Source of the DNA: Pectinatus haikarae
Lineage (GTDB): Bacteria > Bacillota > Negativicutes > Selenomonadales > Selenomonadaceae
DNA: 64,000 nt
Assembly: GCF_030813505.1 (NCBI RefSeq)
Contig: NZ_JAUSUE010000007.1
Direction: 5' to 3' (one strand)
The notes beneath the pieces are model-generated. The model did not search any database. It was not told the origin of the DNA and was given only the letters and a program-made list of their open reading frames with translations. This document shows positions 18,024 to 26,167 of this stretch, piece after piece; positions within the stretch are counted from its first letter, which is position 1, and every line of letters begins with the position of its first letter. A program made the position numbers and the translations under genes.

Positions 18024-19193
18024 GTGGATATCACTAAAATACGTCCGGCATGGGTGGAGGTAGATCTTGATATACTTGCGAACAACATGCGGGAAATCCG
18101 CCGTCTGACAGATAAGAATGCGGAAATAACCGCTGTTATTAAAGCCAATGCTTACGGACATGGTTCTTGTGCGGTAGCAGAGCTGCTGCTGCAAAACGGT
18201 GCTGATCGTTTTGCTGTAGCGGAACTCGATGAAGCAATCGAGCTGCGTCGTGCCGATATTACTGCACCTATTCTCGTATTGGGGCCGCTGTTTGCCGAAC
18301 AGGCCCGCCCCGCTGTCCTTTATGGGATAGATGTACCTATATTTGATTATAATACAGCGAAAGCCTTTTCCGATGAGGCGGTACGGCAGCGGCGTGATGT
18401 GCGTTTACATATAAAAATAGACAGCGGAATGGGGCGGATAGGTTATCGTCCTGCCGAGGAGAGCATTGCCGAAATAAAAAAAATCAGTAAACTGCCTAAT
18501 GTTGTCATGGAAGGTATTTTTACTCATTTTGCTACGGCCGACTGTACTGATAAAAGTTTCGCGAGAGAACAATATAAGCGTTTCAGTTATGTATGCGCGC
18601 GGCTTGAAGAGGAAAAGGTAACTGTCCGCACACATCATTGTGCCAACAGCGCCGCAATTTTGGATCTGCCTGAATACCATTGGGATATGGTCCGGGCCGG
18701 TGTAATTCTTTATGGACTGGCTCCATCAGGCGAAGTGGATATTGCAGGGACGGCGCTGAAACCGGCAATGGCTTTTAAGTGCAGGATAACGCACATAAAA
18801 AAACTGCAAAAAGGTGATAGTGTAAGTTATGGACGTAAATTTATAGCTGACAGGGAATGCACTATTGCCACATTGCCTGTGGGCTATGCCGACGGATATA
18901 CACGTATGCTTTCCGGTAAAGCACAGGTGCTGATAGGGGGGCAGCGGGCAAGCGTAGTGGGGAACATATGCATGGATCAGTGCATGGTTGATATCAGCCA
19001 AATCCAAAATGTGAAAAAAGGCGATGAAGCGGTGCTTTTCGGTTCACAGGGAAGCAGTGCCATTTCCGCTGATGAACTTGCCCGGAAACTGGGTACCATC
19101 AACTATGAAATAGTATGCATGATGGCCCGCCGCCTGCCGCGTGTGTATGTTCAAAACGGCATAGCTTCTTTCTACAGAAACTATTTATATTGA
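18024..19193 (+). CDS. alr: Alanine racemase
   Basis: 389 residues, fold III PLP enzyme interconverting L- and D-alanine for peptidoglycan. The PLP lysine is in AVIKANAYGHGS (about residue 40), RIGYRP precedes the substrate-binding strand, the catalytic tyrosine lies in DSVSYGRKF, and GNICMDQCMVD is the family signature near residue 310. The start is GTG after AGAAGGG. The gene is alone, in the opposite direction to tRNA-Val. A racemase for another amino acid cannot be excluded, but all Alr motifs are intact. Confidence 0.95.
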   Translation: MDITKIRPAWVEVDLDILANNMREIRRLTDKNAEITAVIKANAYGHGSCAVAELLLQNGADRFAVAELDEAIELRRADITAPILVLGPLFAEQARPAVLYGIDVPIFDYNTAKAFSDEAVRQRRDVRLHIKIDSGMGRIGYRPAEESIAEIKKISKLPNVVMEGIFTHFATADCTDKSFAREQYKRFSYVCARLEEEKVTVRTHHCANSAAILDLPEYHWDMVRAGVILYGLAPSGEVDIAGTALKPAMAFKCRITHIKKLQKGDSVSYGRKFIADRECTIATLPVGYADGYTRMLSGKAQVLIGGQRASVVGNICMDQCMVDISQIQNVKKGDEAVLFGSQGSSAISADELARKLGTINYEIVCMMARRLPRVYVQNGIASFYRNYLY

Positions 19194-19509
19194 AAGAAAA
19201 TAAAATTATTCTGCTTAGATCTTTTTTCTTCTTTTGTACAGCTAATTGATTTTCTCTTTATTCTCGGATAAATGTTTTATATAAAAACAGGACCGGCAGA
19301 AGGGAAACATATACTTTTACAGGCTGAAAGCTTTCAGAAATGATACATATGATAGTGCCGCTTATGTATTACTTTTACTAATGCAATACTTTTATGTATG
19401 AAAAGTCAGTATAAATTTCTCTCCTTGACAAAAAAAACAAAGCTTTATATCATGTATTATAGCTTTTGTTCTTTAATGAAATAATAATGTGTTTTATATA
19501 GGAGGAATA
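19194..19509 (+). promoter_or_regulatory. Intergenic region with a promoter for tonB-exbB-exbD
   Basis: This 316-bp AT-rich gap has no gene. A TTGACA box at 19425-19430 and TATCAT at 19448-19453 are 17 bp apart and precede tonB by about 57 bp. An imperfect palindrome from AAAGCTTTATAT to AGCTTTT overlaps the -10 region. No clear Fur box was recognised. No convincing terminator for alr was seen. Confidence 0.6.
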
Positions 19510-20280
19510 ATGTTACTGTCATCATCCTATCGCAGGACCGGATGGTTTCTTTCCATGCTTCTTCATTTTATCTTGTTTTTGCTTTTGATCTTTACTGGAT
19601 TTTTCTCCCGCATCTATGATCCACAGCAAAATGATATTGCCAACGTTGTTTATGTTGCTGACAGCAACAGCGGTTCAGAAGGGGAGTCAGGGAGTGCTTC
19701 GGACCAAACGGCACCGGCGGTGAGTGATATTGTACTCACCGGTGAGGACAGTGAACGCTTGAATTACAAAACATCGCCGTTGCAGAATGGTGGCTTCAAG
19801 TATGATACTGCCGAGTATAAAGAGAAGGGTTCAAGTCAGGCTGCACCGAAAGGGCAGTCGGGAAGCGGTACTGACGATAGTAATAGATCATCAGGCTCTG
19901 CTGTCACAAAAAATGGTGGCAGCGGCGGTGTGGGCGGCAGTAGCGGCAATAACGCTGGAAGCACATCTGACAGCGCAGATGAAGATGCTGATGCGCTTGT
20001 TGCCGTTATACCGCCGTCTGCGTTAAATGCTCCTTATCCGTCGTATCCGGGCAGCATGAGATCATCCGGTGCAGAAGGATCTGTCAGAGTGCTTTTTTCG
20101 ATAGATGCCGGAGGCAATATTGAAGATGTGTCTGTAGATGCGCCTTCAGGACAGGCTGCTTTTGATCAGGCGGCGTTGTCCGCAGCGCGTCAGTGGACCT
20201 TTTCTCCGGCCCGCAATGCCCACGGGAGGGCGGTACGCTGTACCATTAAACAAAATTTTCATTTCAATCTTTATGATTAA
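19510..20280 (+). CDS. tonB: TonB-family energy transducer
   Basis: 256 residues from the ATG after AGGAGGAAT. A single N-terminal membrane helix (about residues 12-31) is followed by a long Ser/Gly/Asp-rich low-complexity linker (about 45-165) and a TonB C-terminal domain (APYPSYPGSMRSSGAEGSV through ARQWTFSPARN). TonB links the inner-membrane ExbB/ExbD motor to outer-membrane receptors. The linker lacks the Pro-Glu/Pro-Lys repeats of enterobacterial TonB. It is followed by exbB after 42 bp. Its presence implies a diderm envelope; no receptor gene is in the window. Confidence 0.9.
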   Translation: MLLSSSYRRTGWFLSMLLHFILFLLLIFTGFFSRIYDPQQNDIANVVYVADSNSGSEGESGSASDQTAPAVSDIVLTGEDSERLNYKTSPLQNGGFKYDTAEYKEKGSSQAAPKGQSGSGTDDSNRSSGSAVTKNGGSGGVGGSSGNNAGSTSDSADEDADALVAVIPPSALNAPYPSYPGSMRSSGAEGSVRVLFSIDAGGNIEDVSVDAPSGQAAFDQAALSAARQWTFSPARNAHGRAVRCTIKQNFHFNLYD

Positions 20281-20322
20281 TAAAACCCAGTGTTCATCTG
20301 GCAGTAATTAGGAGGAGCTTCT

Positions 20323-20952
20323 ATGGATTTCGTCGCACAAGGTCTGGAGTATTTTCATAAGGGCGGTTTTGTAATGTATATTTTGCTCTTATGCTCTGTT
20401 TTTGTTGTTTCTATAGGTATAGAACGTGCTCTTTATTTCTCTAAGGCAGATTCGGGGCGTAAATTTACCGAAAAATTTTATCATCTTATGTCCAACGGAA
20501 AAACAGACGAAGCAAAAACTCTTACCGCTCAGACTAAAGGAGATCTTGCACTGCTGTTGCATCTTGGTATGGATAAAATGCGTAAAGGCATAAGTCCTGT
20601 GCACTTTTTTGAAATACAATCCGGCATTGCATTATCTAAATTGCGCGCCCGTCTTTATTATCTCAGCGTGATTGTAACGATGGCACCACTACTCGGTCTT
20701 TTGGGCACGATCAGCGGCATGATATCCTCTTTCAGTGTCTTTAATCTGCAGGAAGGCCAGGCCAGCACGATAACAGGCGGTGTGGGAGAAGCTCTTATTG
20801 CCACTGCCATGGGATTATGCGTTGCGATCGCGGCACTTGCCATACACGCTTATTTTATGCAGCGAATAGATAATATAGTGACTGATATGGAGCAGACTTT
20901 TTCCCTGATAGAAAGCAGCGACAGCAGAGGTGATACTAATGCGTCTGCGTGA
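20323..20952 (+). CDS. exbB: MotA/TolQ/ExbB proton channel family protein
   Basis: 209 residues with three predicted membrane helices: about 15-35, then two in the conserved C-terminal part (VTMAPLLGLLGTISGMISSF and VGEALIATAMGLCVAIAALAIHAYF). These are the ExbB/TolQ signature regions. It forms the pentameric stator around ExbD dimers and uses proton-motive force to energise TonB. AGGAGGAG ribosome site. Its 3' end overlaps exbD by 14 bp, indicating translational coupling. Pairing with a TonB gene favours ExbB over TolQ, since no Pal/TolB genes are here. Confidence 0.93.
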   Translation: MDFVAQGLEYFHKGGFVMYILLLCSVFVVSIGIERALYFSKADSGRKFTEKFYHLMSNGKTDEAKTLTAQTKGDLALLLHLGMDKMRKGISPVHFFEIQSGIALSKLRARLYYLSVIVTMAPLLGLLGTISGMISSFSVFNLQEGQASTITGGVGEALIATAMGLCVAIAALAIHAYFMQRIDNIVTDMEQTFSLIESSDSRGDTNASA

Positions 20953-21346
20953 CCGCCGTTCTTTTCAAAAACCGGAAGTAATGATTATTCCGATGATAGA
21001 TATCATGTTTTTTCTCCTTGTATTTTTTATGCTCAGCACCTTATATATGGTAAACATTAAAACAATTCCCGTAAATATGCCTAAAACACAAAATGCCCAA
21101 ATGCAGGCACGGGTTAATTATCTGGTATCCATGCGCAGAGATGGTACCTTGTATCTGGAAGATAAGGCGATTGACGAAGGGACACTGCTGACTCAGGCAC
21201 AGGCAGAAAACAAAAGAAATCCAAATTTTGCAGTCGTTATACGTGCTGATAAAGATATCGACTATGCGCAGCTGATGTCATTTCTGGATAAACTGAAGGG
21301 TGCGGGGATAACACGGTTCGGCCTTGCTTCTGATGATAAAAAATAA
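20939..21346 (+). CDS. exbD: ExbD/TolR family biopolymer transport protein
   Basis: 135 residues. One N-terminal membrane helix contains the essential aspartate in VMIIPMIDIMFFLLVFFML; the periplasmic C-terminal domain (YLVSMRRDGTLYLEDKAI, VVIRADKDIDYAQLMSFLDKLK) is standard for ExbD. I chose the ATG at 20939, eight bases after GAGG; an in-frame GTG three codons earlier is possible. Last gene of the tonB-exbB-exbD operon, with a repeated 3' element and a terminator following. Confidence 0.92.
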   Translation: MRLRDRRSFQKPEVMIIPMIDIMFFLLVFFMLSTLYMVNIKTIPVNMPKTQNAQMQARVNYLVSMRRDGTLYLEDKAIDEGTLLTQAQAENKRNPNFAVVIRADKDIDYAQLMSFLDKLKGAGITRFGLASDDKK

Positions 21347-21394
21347 TAACTGCGAAAAGGACCTGCCGCTGATGGTAGATTCCGGCTCGAAGAC
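21346..21394 (+). repeat. 3'-UTR repeat element, copy A (after exbD)
   Basis: 49 nt beginning at the exbD stop codon. It matches the copy after leuB (24461-24509, minus strand) at 37 of 49 positions with no gaps; the first 23 are identical. It can form a CTGCC/GGTAG hairpin. Both copies lie between a gene end and its terminator, in the same sense as the gene. Confidence 0.7.
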
Positions 21395-21427
21395 AAAAGC
21401 ACCTGTATCTATGTAGCAGGTGCTTTT
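21395..21427 (+). terminator. Terminator of the tonB-exbB-exbD operon
   Basis: AAAAGCACCTG and its exact complement around an 11-nt loop, ending in TTTT. The flanking A-run means it could also stop minus-strand transcripts coming from the ars genes. Confidence 0.8.
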
Positions 21428-21606
21428 GCTATAATTATCCAGAAAAATTTTTCCCATCAAAAACAATAATGGCATTTTCCTCATAATAAGTCTGTTTATT
21501 TGATATTGTTAGAAACAACGATCTTCATAGCCTTGACTAATTGCCTCGCGCTCTGATAACCTGGGTTACGCTACTGTCAGCTCGAAAATCTTAAAAATAT
21601 CGATTT

Positions 21607-21792
21607 CTAAAATCCCCTTAAAATATAAGTTTCCTCCGGTGACTGTGCCGTTGATTCCAGCGGTCGATACACCGGTTTACCAGTAATAAGGTGGTATTGT
21701 TCTATGCAATCGCCACAAGCATAGATATCAGGCATATTCGTTTGCATCTGCGGATTACTCGAATTTAAACTCAAGGTTACTTGAATTGGCAT
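21607..21792 (-). pseudogene. Remnant of an FAD-dependent (CoA-disulfide/NADH) oxidoreductase
   Basis: A 61-codon frame with a good AGGAGGTG site. Residues about 15-48 (MQTNMPDIYACGDC, then HLITGKPVYRPL.STA) match the FAD-binding Asp motif and following segment of CoA-disulfide reductase/NADH oxidase-type flavoproteins, which are normally about 450-550 residues. The N-terminal Rossmann domains and everything after STA are missing. It lies 24 bp downstream of arsA in the same direction. In other Firmicutes such flavoproteins accompany ars genes, so this looks like the scar of a deletion that truncated an ars operon. Confidence 0.75.
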
Positions 21793-21815
21793 TGCTTTTC
21801 ACCTCCTGACTTAAA

Positions 21816-23561
21816 TCATTTGCGGATATTTTCAATTGATGCCTCTTGCAGCCAGGGGATCGCAACAAGATTACCACTGCTGATTTCACTTACTTTCTCC
21901 ATCCACTGTTTTTCCGTATTGGCACGTGTCACCAGCATCGGATTCTCCGTTTTTGTCATAGAAAGACATTGATTGACCACCCACCATTTGTTTTGGATGC
22001 CCGCTCGCAATAAATCATCACGCAATCTTGCCGCTTCAAAGACCGGCGTTGCCTCCGGCAGTGTAACAATAATGACTTCCGTCTGCTGTGCATCACGAAG
22101 TCTCGGCAAAAGACGCTGCACCGAAATCGGCGTTTCGCCTTTCGTTCTCTGTACTTCCTTATGATAACTCTGCGTTGAATCTAATAATAAAAGTGTGTGG
22201 CCCGTGGGAGCGGTATCAATTACCACGACTTCATTTTCTGCTTTATCGACAATCTCTGCAAACGCTCTAAATATCGCAATTTCCTGCGTACAGGGTGATC
22301 TTAAATCCTCTTCAATATAAGCAATATCCTCATCCGTCATGGTTTCGCGCGCTTTACGCAATACTTCATCTTGGTAGTTCTGTAGTTCCTGCGCCTCATC
22401 AATGTGGCTGAGTGTGATATTTTCTTTTCCCGCAATGATATAGCGTAGATGATCAGCTGGATCGGTTGAGGTTAAATGTACCTTTGCCCCTTTTTCGGCA
22501 AGAGCTAAAGCAAGCACGGCAGCCATCGCTGTTTTGCCAACGCCTCCCTTGCCCATCGTGAAGATAACTTTTTTCCCCGTTCTGTGCAAATCTTCAATTA
22601 ACGTATCTATGGAAAGATACTCTTCTGCTTTTATCTTTGAGGCAATCTTTTCATATGCATCACTCTGAAAAAAGGCCCGAATCTTATCCAGCCCTAAAAT
22701 ATTATAGGAGCGCAGCGGCAGAGAAAAGGTTCTAAGTTGTTTCAGACCATGCGGTATATTTTCCATGGCTGCACGCTGTTTATTCAGGATTTTTTGCGAA
22801 ACATCGTCCGAAGCTTCCCCTAAGACACCATTGATAAGTAAAAGCTGATTGCATATTCCCAGTTCACGCAATTCAATACTGGAACGCTCTGCTTCCAGAA
22901 GTGGTGTTTTTTCTGGCCGTGAAACTAAAAGCAGCGTTGTTTTCGTTGAATCGGACAAATTGCTGACTGCATCCTTATACATGCCTTTTTTCTCTTCAAG
23001 ACCTGCCAATTGCCCTAAACAAGAAGCCCCGTGTGTACTTTCACTGATAAAATCACTCCAGGCCGAAGGAAGTTGCAGCATGCGCAGCGTATGCCCGGTC
23101 GGTGCTGTATCAAAGATGATATGATCATACTGACTGGCAGCTGCCTTATCCGTGATGAAATGTGAAAATTGGTCAAATGCAGCAATCTCGACGGTACAGG
23201 ACCCGGAAAGCTGTTCCTCCATATTAATAAGAACGCTTTCCGGCAATTTTCCCCGATAAGGCCCAATGACTGACTCCCTGTATGCTCTTGCTGCTTCCTC
23301 TGGATTCAGATTGGCAACAAGAAGTTCCGGAACACCGTCAATCGCAACGCCCTTGCCGTCAAGCTCGGTATGAAAAACATCCTGCAGATTGGATGCCGGA
23401 TCGGTACTGACCAAAAGAACCTTTTTGCCCTGATCCGCTAAATTCACAGCAACAGCACAGGCCGTAGAGGTTTTTCCGACACCACCTTTACCGGTGAAAA
23501 ACAAATACTTCGTGAGATTTATTTTGTCTAATGCAAATGGTTCGTATATAAGATTTATCAT
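21816..23561 (-). CDS. arsA: Arsenical pump-driving ATPase
   Basis: 581 residues, the normal length of two-domain ArsA. Each half has a deviant Walker A: TGKGGVGKTS near residue 24 and MGKGGVGKTA about residue 325. The metal-binding cysteines sit in SGSCTVEIAAFDQF and RSPCTQEIAIFRAF, and DTAPTGHTLRML/DTAPTGHTLLLL signal motifs follow. ArsA hydrolyses ATP to drive the ArsB arsenite pump. The start is the ATG one base after the arsD stop. No ArsB or Acr3 gene follows; only the oxidoreductase remnant does, so its usual partner is absent from this locus. Confidence 0.96.
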   Translation of the reverse strand: MINLIYEPFALDKINLTKYLFFTGKGGVGKTSTACAVAVNLADQGKKVLLVSTDPASNLQDVFHTELDGKGVAIDGVPELLVANLNPEEAARAYRESVIGPYRGKLPESVLINMEEQLSGSCTVEIAAFDQFSHFITDKAAASQYDHIIFDTAPTGHTLRMLQLPSAWSDFISESTHGASCLGQLAGLEEKKGMYKDAVSNLSDSTKTTLLLVSRPEKTPLLEAERSSIELRELGICNQLLLINGVLGEASDDVSQKILNKQRAAMENIPHGLKQLRTFSLPLRSYNILGLDKIRAFFQSDAYEKIASKIKAEEYLSIDTLIEDLHRTGKKVIFTMGKGGVGKTAMAAVLALALAEKGAKVHLTSTDPADHLRYIIAGKENITLSHIDEAQELQNYQDEVLRKARETMTDEDIAYIEEDLRSPCTQEIAIFRAFAEIVDKAENEVVVIDTAPTGHTLLLLDSTQSYHKEVQRTKGETPISVQRLLPRLRDAQQTEVIIVTLPEATPVFEAARLRDDLLRAGIQNKWWVVNQCLSMTKTENPMLVTRANTEKQWMEKVSEISSGNLVAIPWLQEASIENIRK

Positions 23562-23562
23562 A

Positions 23563-23928
23563 TCAGCAACACCCATCAGAATCACAGCAGCATCCGCCTG
23601 TCTTTTCTGGCTGCTTTGTCTCAACTTCTACCCCAAGCCATGCAGATAATTCCTTATTTGTAGGATATTCCTTCGTTTTAGCAATCTCACCATCAATAAG
23701 CGTTACCGGCAAAACGTTGGCTCCTTCTTTTTGAAGAATGTCATTGATTACCTTGTTCTCAACAAAATCCTGCGGTTCGCCAGACAGACCATGCCTCTTG
23801 ATAAATATGTCTTTTTCTTTTAATGAATTAATTACCGTTGCCATCCGCAGAAGCTCCGAATCAATCGACGGACCACATACACCGGTAGGACAACACATCG
23901 CCGGATCAAAAATTTCCATTTTTTTCAT
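23563..23928 (-). CDS. arsD: Arsenic metallochaperone ArsD
   Basis: 121 residues, standard ArsD length. Vicinal cysteines in AMCCPTGVCGPS (residues 12, 13 and 18) bind As(III)/Sb(III) for transfer to ArsA. A C-terminal Cys-rich tail (GGCCCDSDGCC) adds more thiols, as in other ArsD proteins. It also acts as a weak co-repressor in characterised operons. Start overlaps the arsR end; the stop is one base from the arsA start, so the three genes are tightly coupled. Confidence 0.95.
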   Translation of the reverse strand: MKKMEIFDPAMCCPTGVCGPSIDSELLRMATVINSLKEKDIFIKRHGLSGEPQDFVENKVINDILQKEGANVLPVTLIDGEIAKTKEYPTNKELSAWLGVEVETKQPEKTGGCCCDSDGCC

Positions 23929-24288
23929 TTAGAATCTCTCCTCTACATTTTCATCACAATAACTGTTTTTTTGCTCTAGCCATTTATTTAAATTTTCCAA
24001 ATCGCCCTGATATAATTTCATACCTCTCAAATTGTCATAAACCAGACTGTCAATGAAATTCAAATGTTTACCTTTTTGCATAGTGTAATATGACCATTGT
24101 GCTTGCCTTCTATCTTTTACCAGTCCGGCATTTTTCATGTAAATCAAATGTCTGGATGCTTTTGCCTGCGTAATCTGTAAAGTTTCCATAACATCGCAAA
24201 CGCATAATTCCCGCTCATATAATAGATTTAGTATTCTTAGCCGAGTTTCATCCGACAGCGCTTTTAAAACCTCTACCAGCTTTTCCAC
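23929..24288 (-). CDS. arsR: ArsR-family arsenic-responsive repressor
   Basis: 119 residues with a winged helix (residues about 8-80) and the metal-sensing ELCVCDVME motif in the recognition-helix region, the classical As(III) site of ArsR. QITQAKASRHLIYMKNAGLV is the DNA-recognition part. The start is GTG, nine bases after GAGAGGAAG. It should repress the arsRDA promoter through the 15-bp dyad just upstream. Orientation and coupling with arsD and arsA make the role firm. Confidence 0.94.
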   Translation of the reverse strand: MEKLVEVLKALSDETRLRILNLLYERELCVCDVMETLQITQAKASRHLIYMKNAGLVKDRRQAQWSYYTMQKGKHLNFIDSLVYDNLRGMKLYQGDLENLNKWLEQKNSYCDENVEERF

Positions 24289-24305
24289 GTATGCATCTTC
24301 CTCTC

Positions 24306-24368
24306 ATAATCGTATAATTGCTTAAACAATTATACGATTATGTTACCATTATTAATGTAAAAATACAA
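24306..24368 (-). promoter_or_regulatory. ars promoter and ArsR operator
   Basis: Minus strand: TTGTAT (24368-24363), 17 bp, TAACAT (24345-24340). A perfect 15-bp inverted repeat, ATAATCGTATAATTG with its complement around 6 nt (24306-24341), begins on the -10 box and covers the probable start site, the expected position for ArsR repression. Confidence 0.8.
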
Positions 24369-24409
24369 GCTGAACAACTAATTTATTTTCCGTTTACAAA
24401 ACATGTATC

Positions 24410-24453
24410 AAAAAATCCACCCCCATATGATTTCAACATACGGGGGTGGATTT
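24410..24453 (-). terminator. Terminator of leuCDB
   Basis: AAATCCACCCCC-type 17-bp stem with one G-U pair, 7-nt loop, and a U-run on the minus strand. It lies 8 nt past repeat copy B and about 80 bp past the leuB stop, shielding the ars promoter. Confidence 0.88.
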
Positions 24454-24460
24454 AGGAATT

Positions 24461-24509
24461 GTCTACACTCTGGAACCTGCCGCTGACGGCAGGTCCTTTT
24501 CGCAGTTAT
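24461..24509 (-). repeat. 3'-UTR repeat element, copy B (after leuB)
   Basis: 49 nt, in the same sense as leuB, starting 22 bp after its stop. It matches copy A (21346-21394) at 37 of 49 positions. Here the hairpin is strong: CCTGCCG and CGGCAGG around TCAG. Together the copies bracket the ars genes as inverted repeats. Confidence 0.7.
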
Positions 24510-24531
24510 GTGGTTTTGGGATAGAAATAAT

Positions 24532-25602
24532 TTATTTGATATTTGCTAAAACGGCTTCTGTCATTCCGGCGGTATCGACTTTTTTAGAACCGGCACTGAA
24601 AAGGTCGGCTGTCCGGTACCCATCTGACAAAGTTTTTTTGACGGCACTTTCTATATCGTCAGCTGCGGCTGATGCGTCGAGTGAATAACGCAAAAGTAAT
24701 GCCGCTGATAAGATGGTCCCTAATGGATTGGCGATGCCCTTACCCGCAATGTCAGGCGCTGATCCGTGGATAGGTTCATAAAGACTGGTCTTCTCACCGA
24801 TACTTGCTGACGGCATAAGACCGATGGAGCCTCCTAAAACGGCAGCTTCATCGCTTAAAATGTCGCCGAACAGATTCCCGGTGACGATAACGTCGAAGCG
24901 CGTAGGCTTTATAGCCAGCTGCATTGCACAATTGTCGACATACATATGATCCAGCTTTACTTCAGGATATTTTTCCGCTACTTTAGCGGCTGTTTTTCGC
25001 CAAAGACGTGAAGTGGCTAAAACATTGGATTTATCAACGGAAGTTACGCTGCCTTTGCGTTTTAAAGCAGCTTGCATGGCAAGTTCAACGATTCTTTCCA
25101 CTTCAGGAATACTGTAATTTTCTAAATCCCATGCTCTTATTGTGCCGTTATATTCTTCCCGTTCGCATTTGTCGCCAAAATAAATGCCGCCGATAAGCTC
25201 TCTGACGATCAGAACATCTGTGCCGCGGACAATATCAGGCCGCAGCGGTGAATAATCAATGAGTTCATCCATCGTCTGCACCGGCCTGAGGTTAGCGTAT
25301 AACCCCAGTCCCTTTCTGAGACCGAGAATAGCTCTTTCCGGCCTCAGCTGAGGTTCGACATTATCCCATTTGTCGCCGCCGACTGCGCCGAAAAGTACTG
25401 CATCCGCGGCTTTAGCTGCGTTCAGCGTATCATCCGGCAGTGGAACCCCAAATTTATCATAGGCGGTACCGCCTGCATCATAAAAGGAAAAGGTCAGATC
25501 AATCCCGTATTTTTTGTCTATTTTTTTTAAAACGTCAACGGCAGCGTCGGTTATTTCTTTACCTATCCCGTCTCCCGGTATAACGACAATATTTTTAGGC
25601 AT
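24532..25602 (-). CDS. leuB: 3-isopropylmalate dehydrogenase
   Basis: 356 residues, standard length. It oxidises and decarboxylates 3-isopropylmalate to 2-oxoisocaproate with NAD+. Visible: VIPGDGIGKEITDAAV, substrate-binding RPERAILGLRKGLGLYANLRP, the catalytic tyrosine in RELIGGIYFGDK, DKSNVLATSRLWR, and the Mg2+ and NAD segment VTGNLFGDILSDEAAVLGGSIGL given here only as its ends (VTGNLFGDILSDEA). It overlaps leuD by 8 bp and ends the leuCDB operon. Confidence 0.97.
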   Translation of the reverse strand: MPKNIVVIPGDGIGKEITDAAVDVLKKIDKKYGIDLTFSFYDAGGTAYDKFGVPLPDDTLNAAKAADAVLFGAVGGDKWDNVEPQLRPERAILGLRKGLGLYANLRPVQTMDELIDYSPLRPDIVRGTDVLIVRELIGGIYFGDKCEREEYNGTIRAWDLENYSIPEVERIVELAMQAALKRKGSVTSVDKSNVLATSRLWRKTAAKVAEKYPEVKLDHMYVDNCAMQLAIKPTRFDVIVTGNLFGDILSDEAAVLGGSIGLMPSASIGEKTSLYEPIHGSAPDIAGKGIANPLGTILSAALLLRYSLDASAAADDIESAVKKTLSDGYRTADLFSAGSKKVDTAGMTEAVLANIK

Positions 25603-26098
25603 TTATCTTTTTCTCCTTGATGTAGTTAATAAGTCCGCCCGCTTTTGCTATATCCTCAACAAAACCCGGCAGAGGCCGTGCATGAAAAATATCTCCCGTC
25701 GTGAGGTTTTTGATTTCTCCTGTGGAAGTATCTGCACTAAGCCGGTCACCTGCGCTTATTTTTTCTACATCATCGCCTATTTCCAACAGCGGCAGGCCTA
25801 TATTGATGCCATTGCGGTAAAAGATACGCGCAAAACTTGCCGCTATTACTACGGGTATTCCGCTCGCTTTTATGGCGACGGGAGCATGTTCGCGTGAAGA
25901 GCCGCAGCCAAAATTTCTGCCACCCACCATAATGTCTCCCGCTTTTACGTTTTGGGCAAAACTTTCGTCTATATCCACCATGCAATGCGATGCCAGTTCC
26001 TGAGGATCAAATGAAATCAGATAACGTGCCGGTATTATTACATCTGTATCTATATTATCGCCGTACCGCCATACTTTCCCTGTTAATGCCATATTCAT
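25595..26098 (-). CDS. leuD: 3-isopropylmalate dehydratase small subunit
   Basis: 167 residues, the short LeuD form common in Firmicutes and archaea. The swivelling-domain signature is clear: GDNIDTDVIIPARYL, GGRNFGCGSSREHAPVA and ASFARIFYRNGINIGLP. With LeuC it isomerises 2-isopropylmalate to 3-isopropylmalate. The start follows AAAGG; an ATG two codons later is an alternative. It overlaps leuB and is 69 bp from leuC. Confidence 0.96.
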   Translation of the reverse strand: MNMALTGKVWRYGDNIDTDVIIPARYLISFDPQELASHCMVDIDESFAQNVKAGDIMVGGRNFGCGSSREHAPVAIKASGIPVVIAASFARIFYRNGINIGLPLLEIGDDVEKISAGDRLSADTSTGEIKNLTTGDIFHARPLPGFVEDIAKAGGLINYIKEKKINA

Positions 26099-26167
26099 CG
26101 AACCTTTCTCTTATATATATAAACCCCGTTTTTTTAGTTATCCTGCCGATCGGCTATTACTGATATT

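Noticed and set aside
19425..19470. Fur box at the tonB promoter
   Set aside because: The palindrome around the -10 region does not resemble the GATAATGATAATCATTATC-type consensus.
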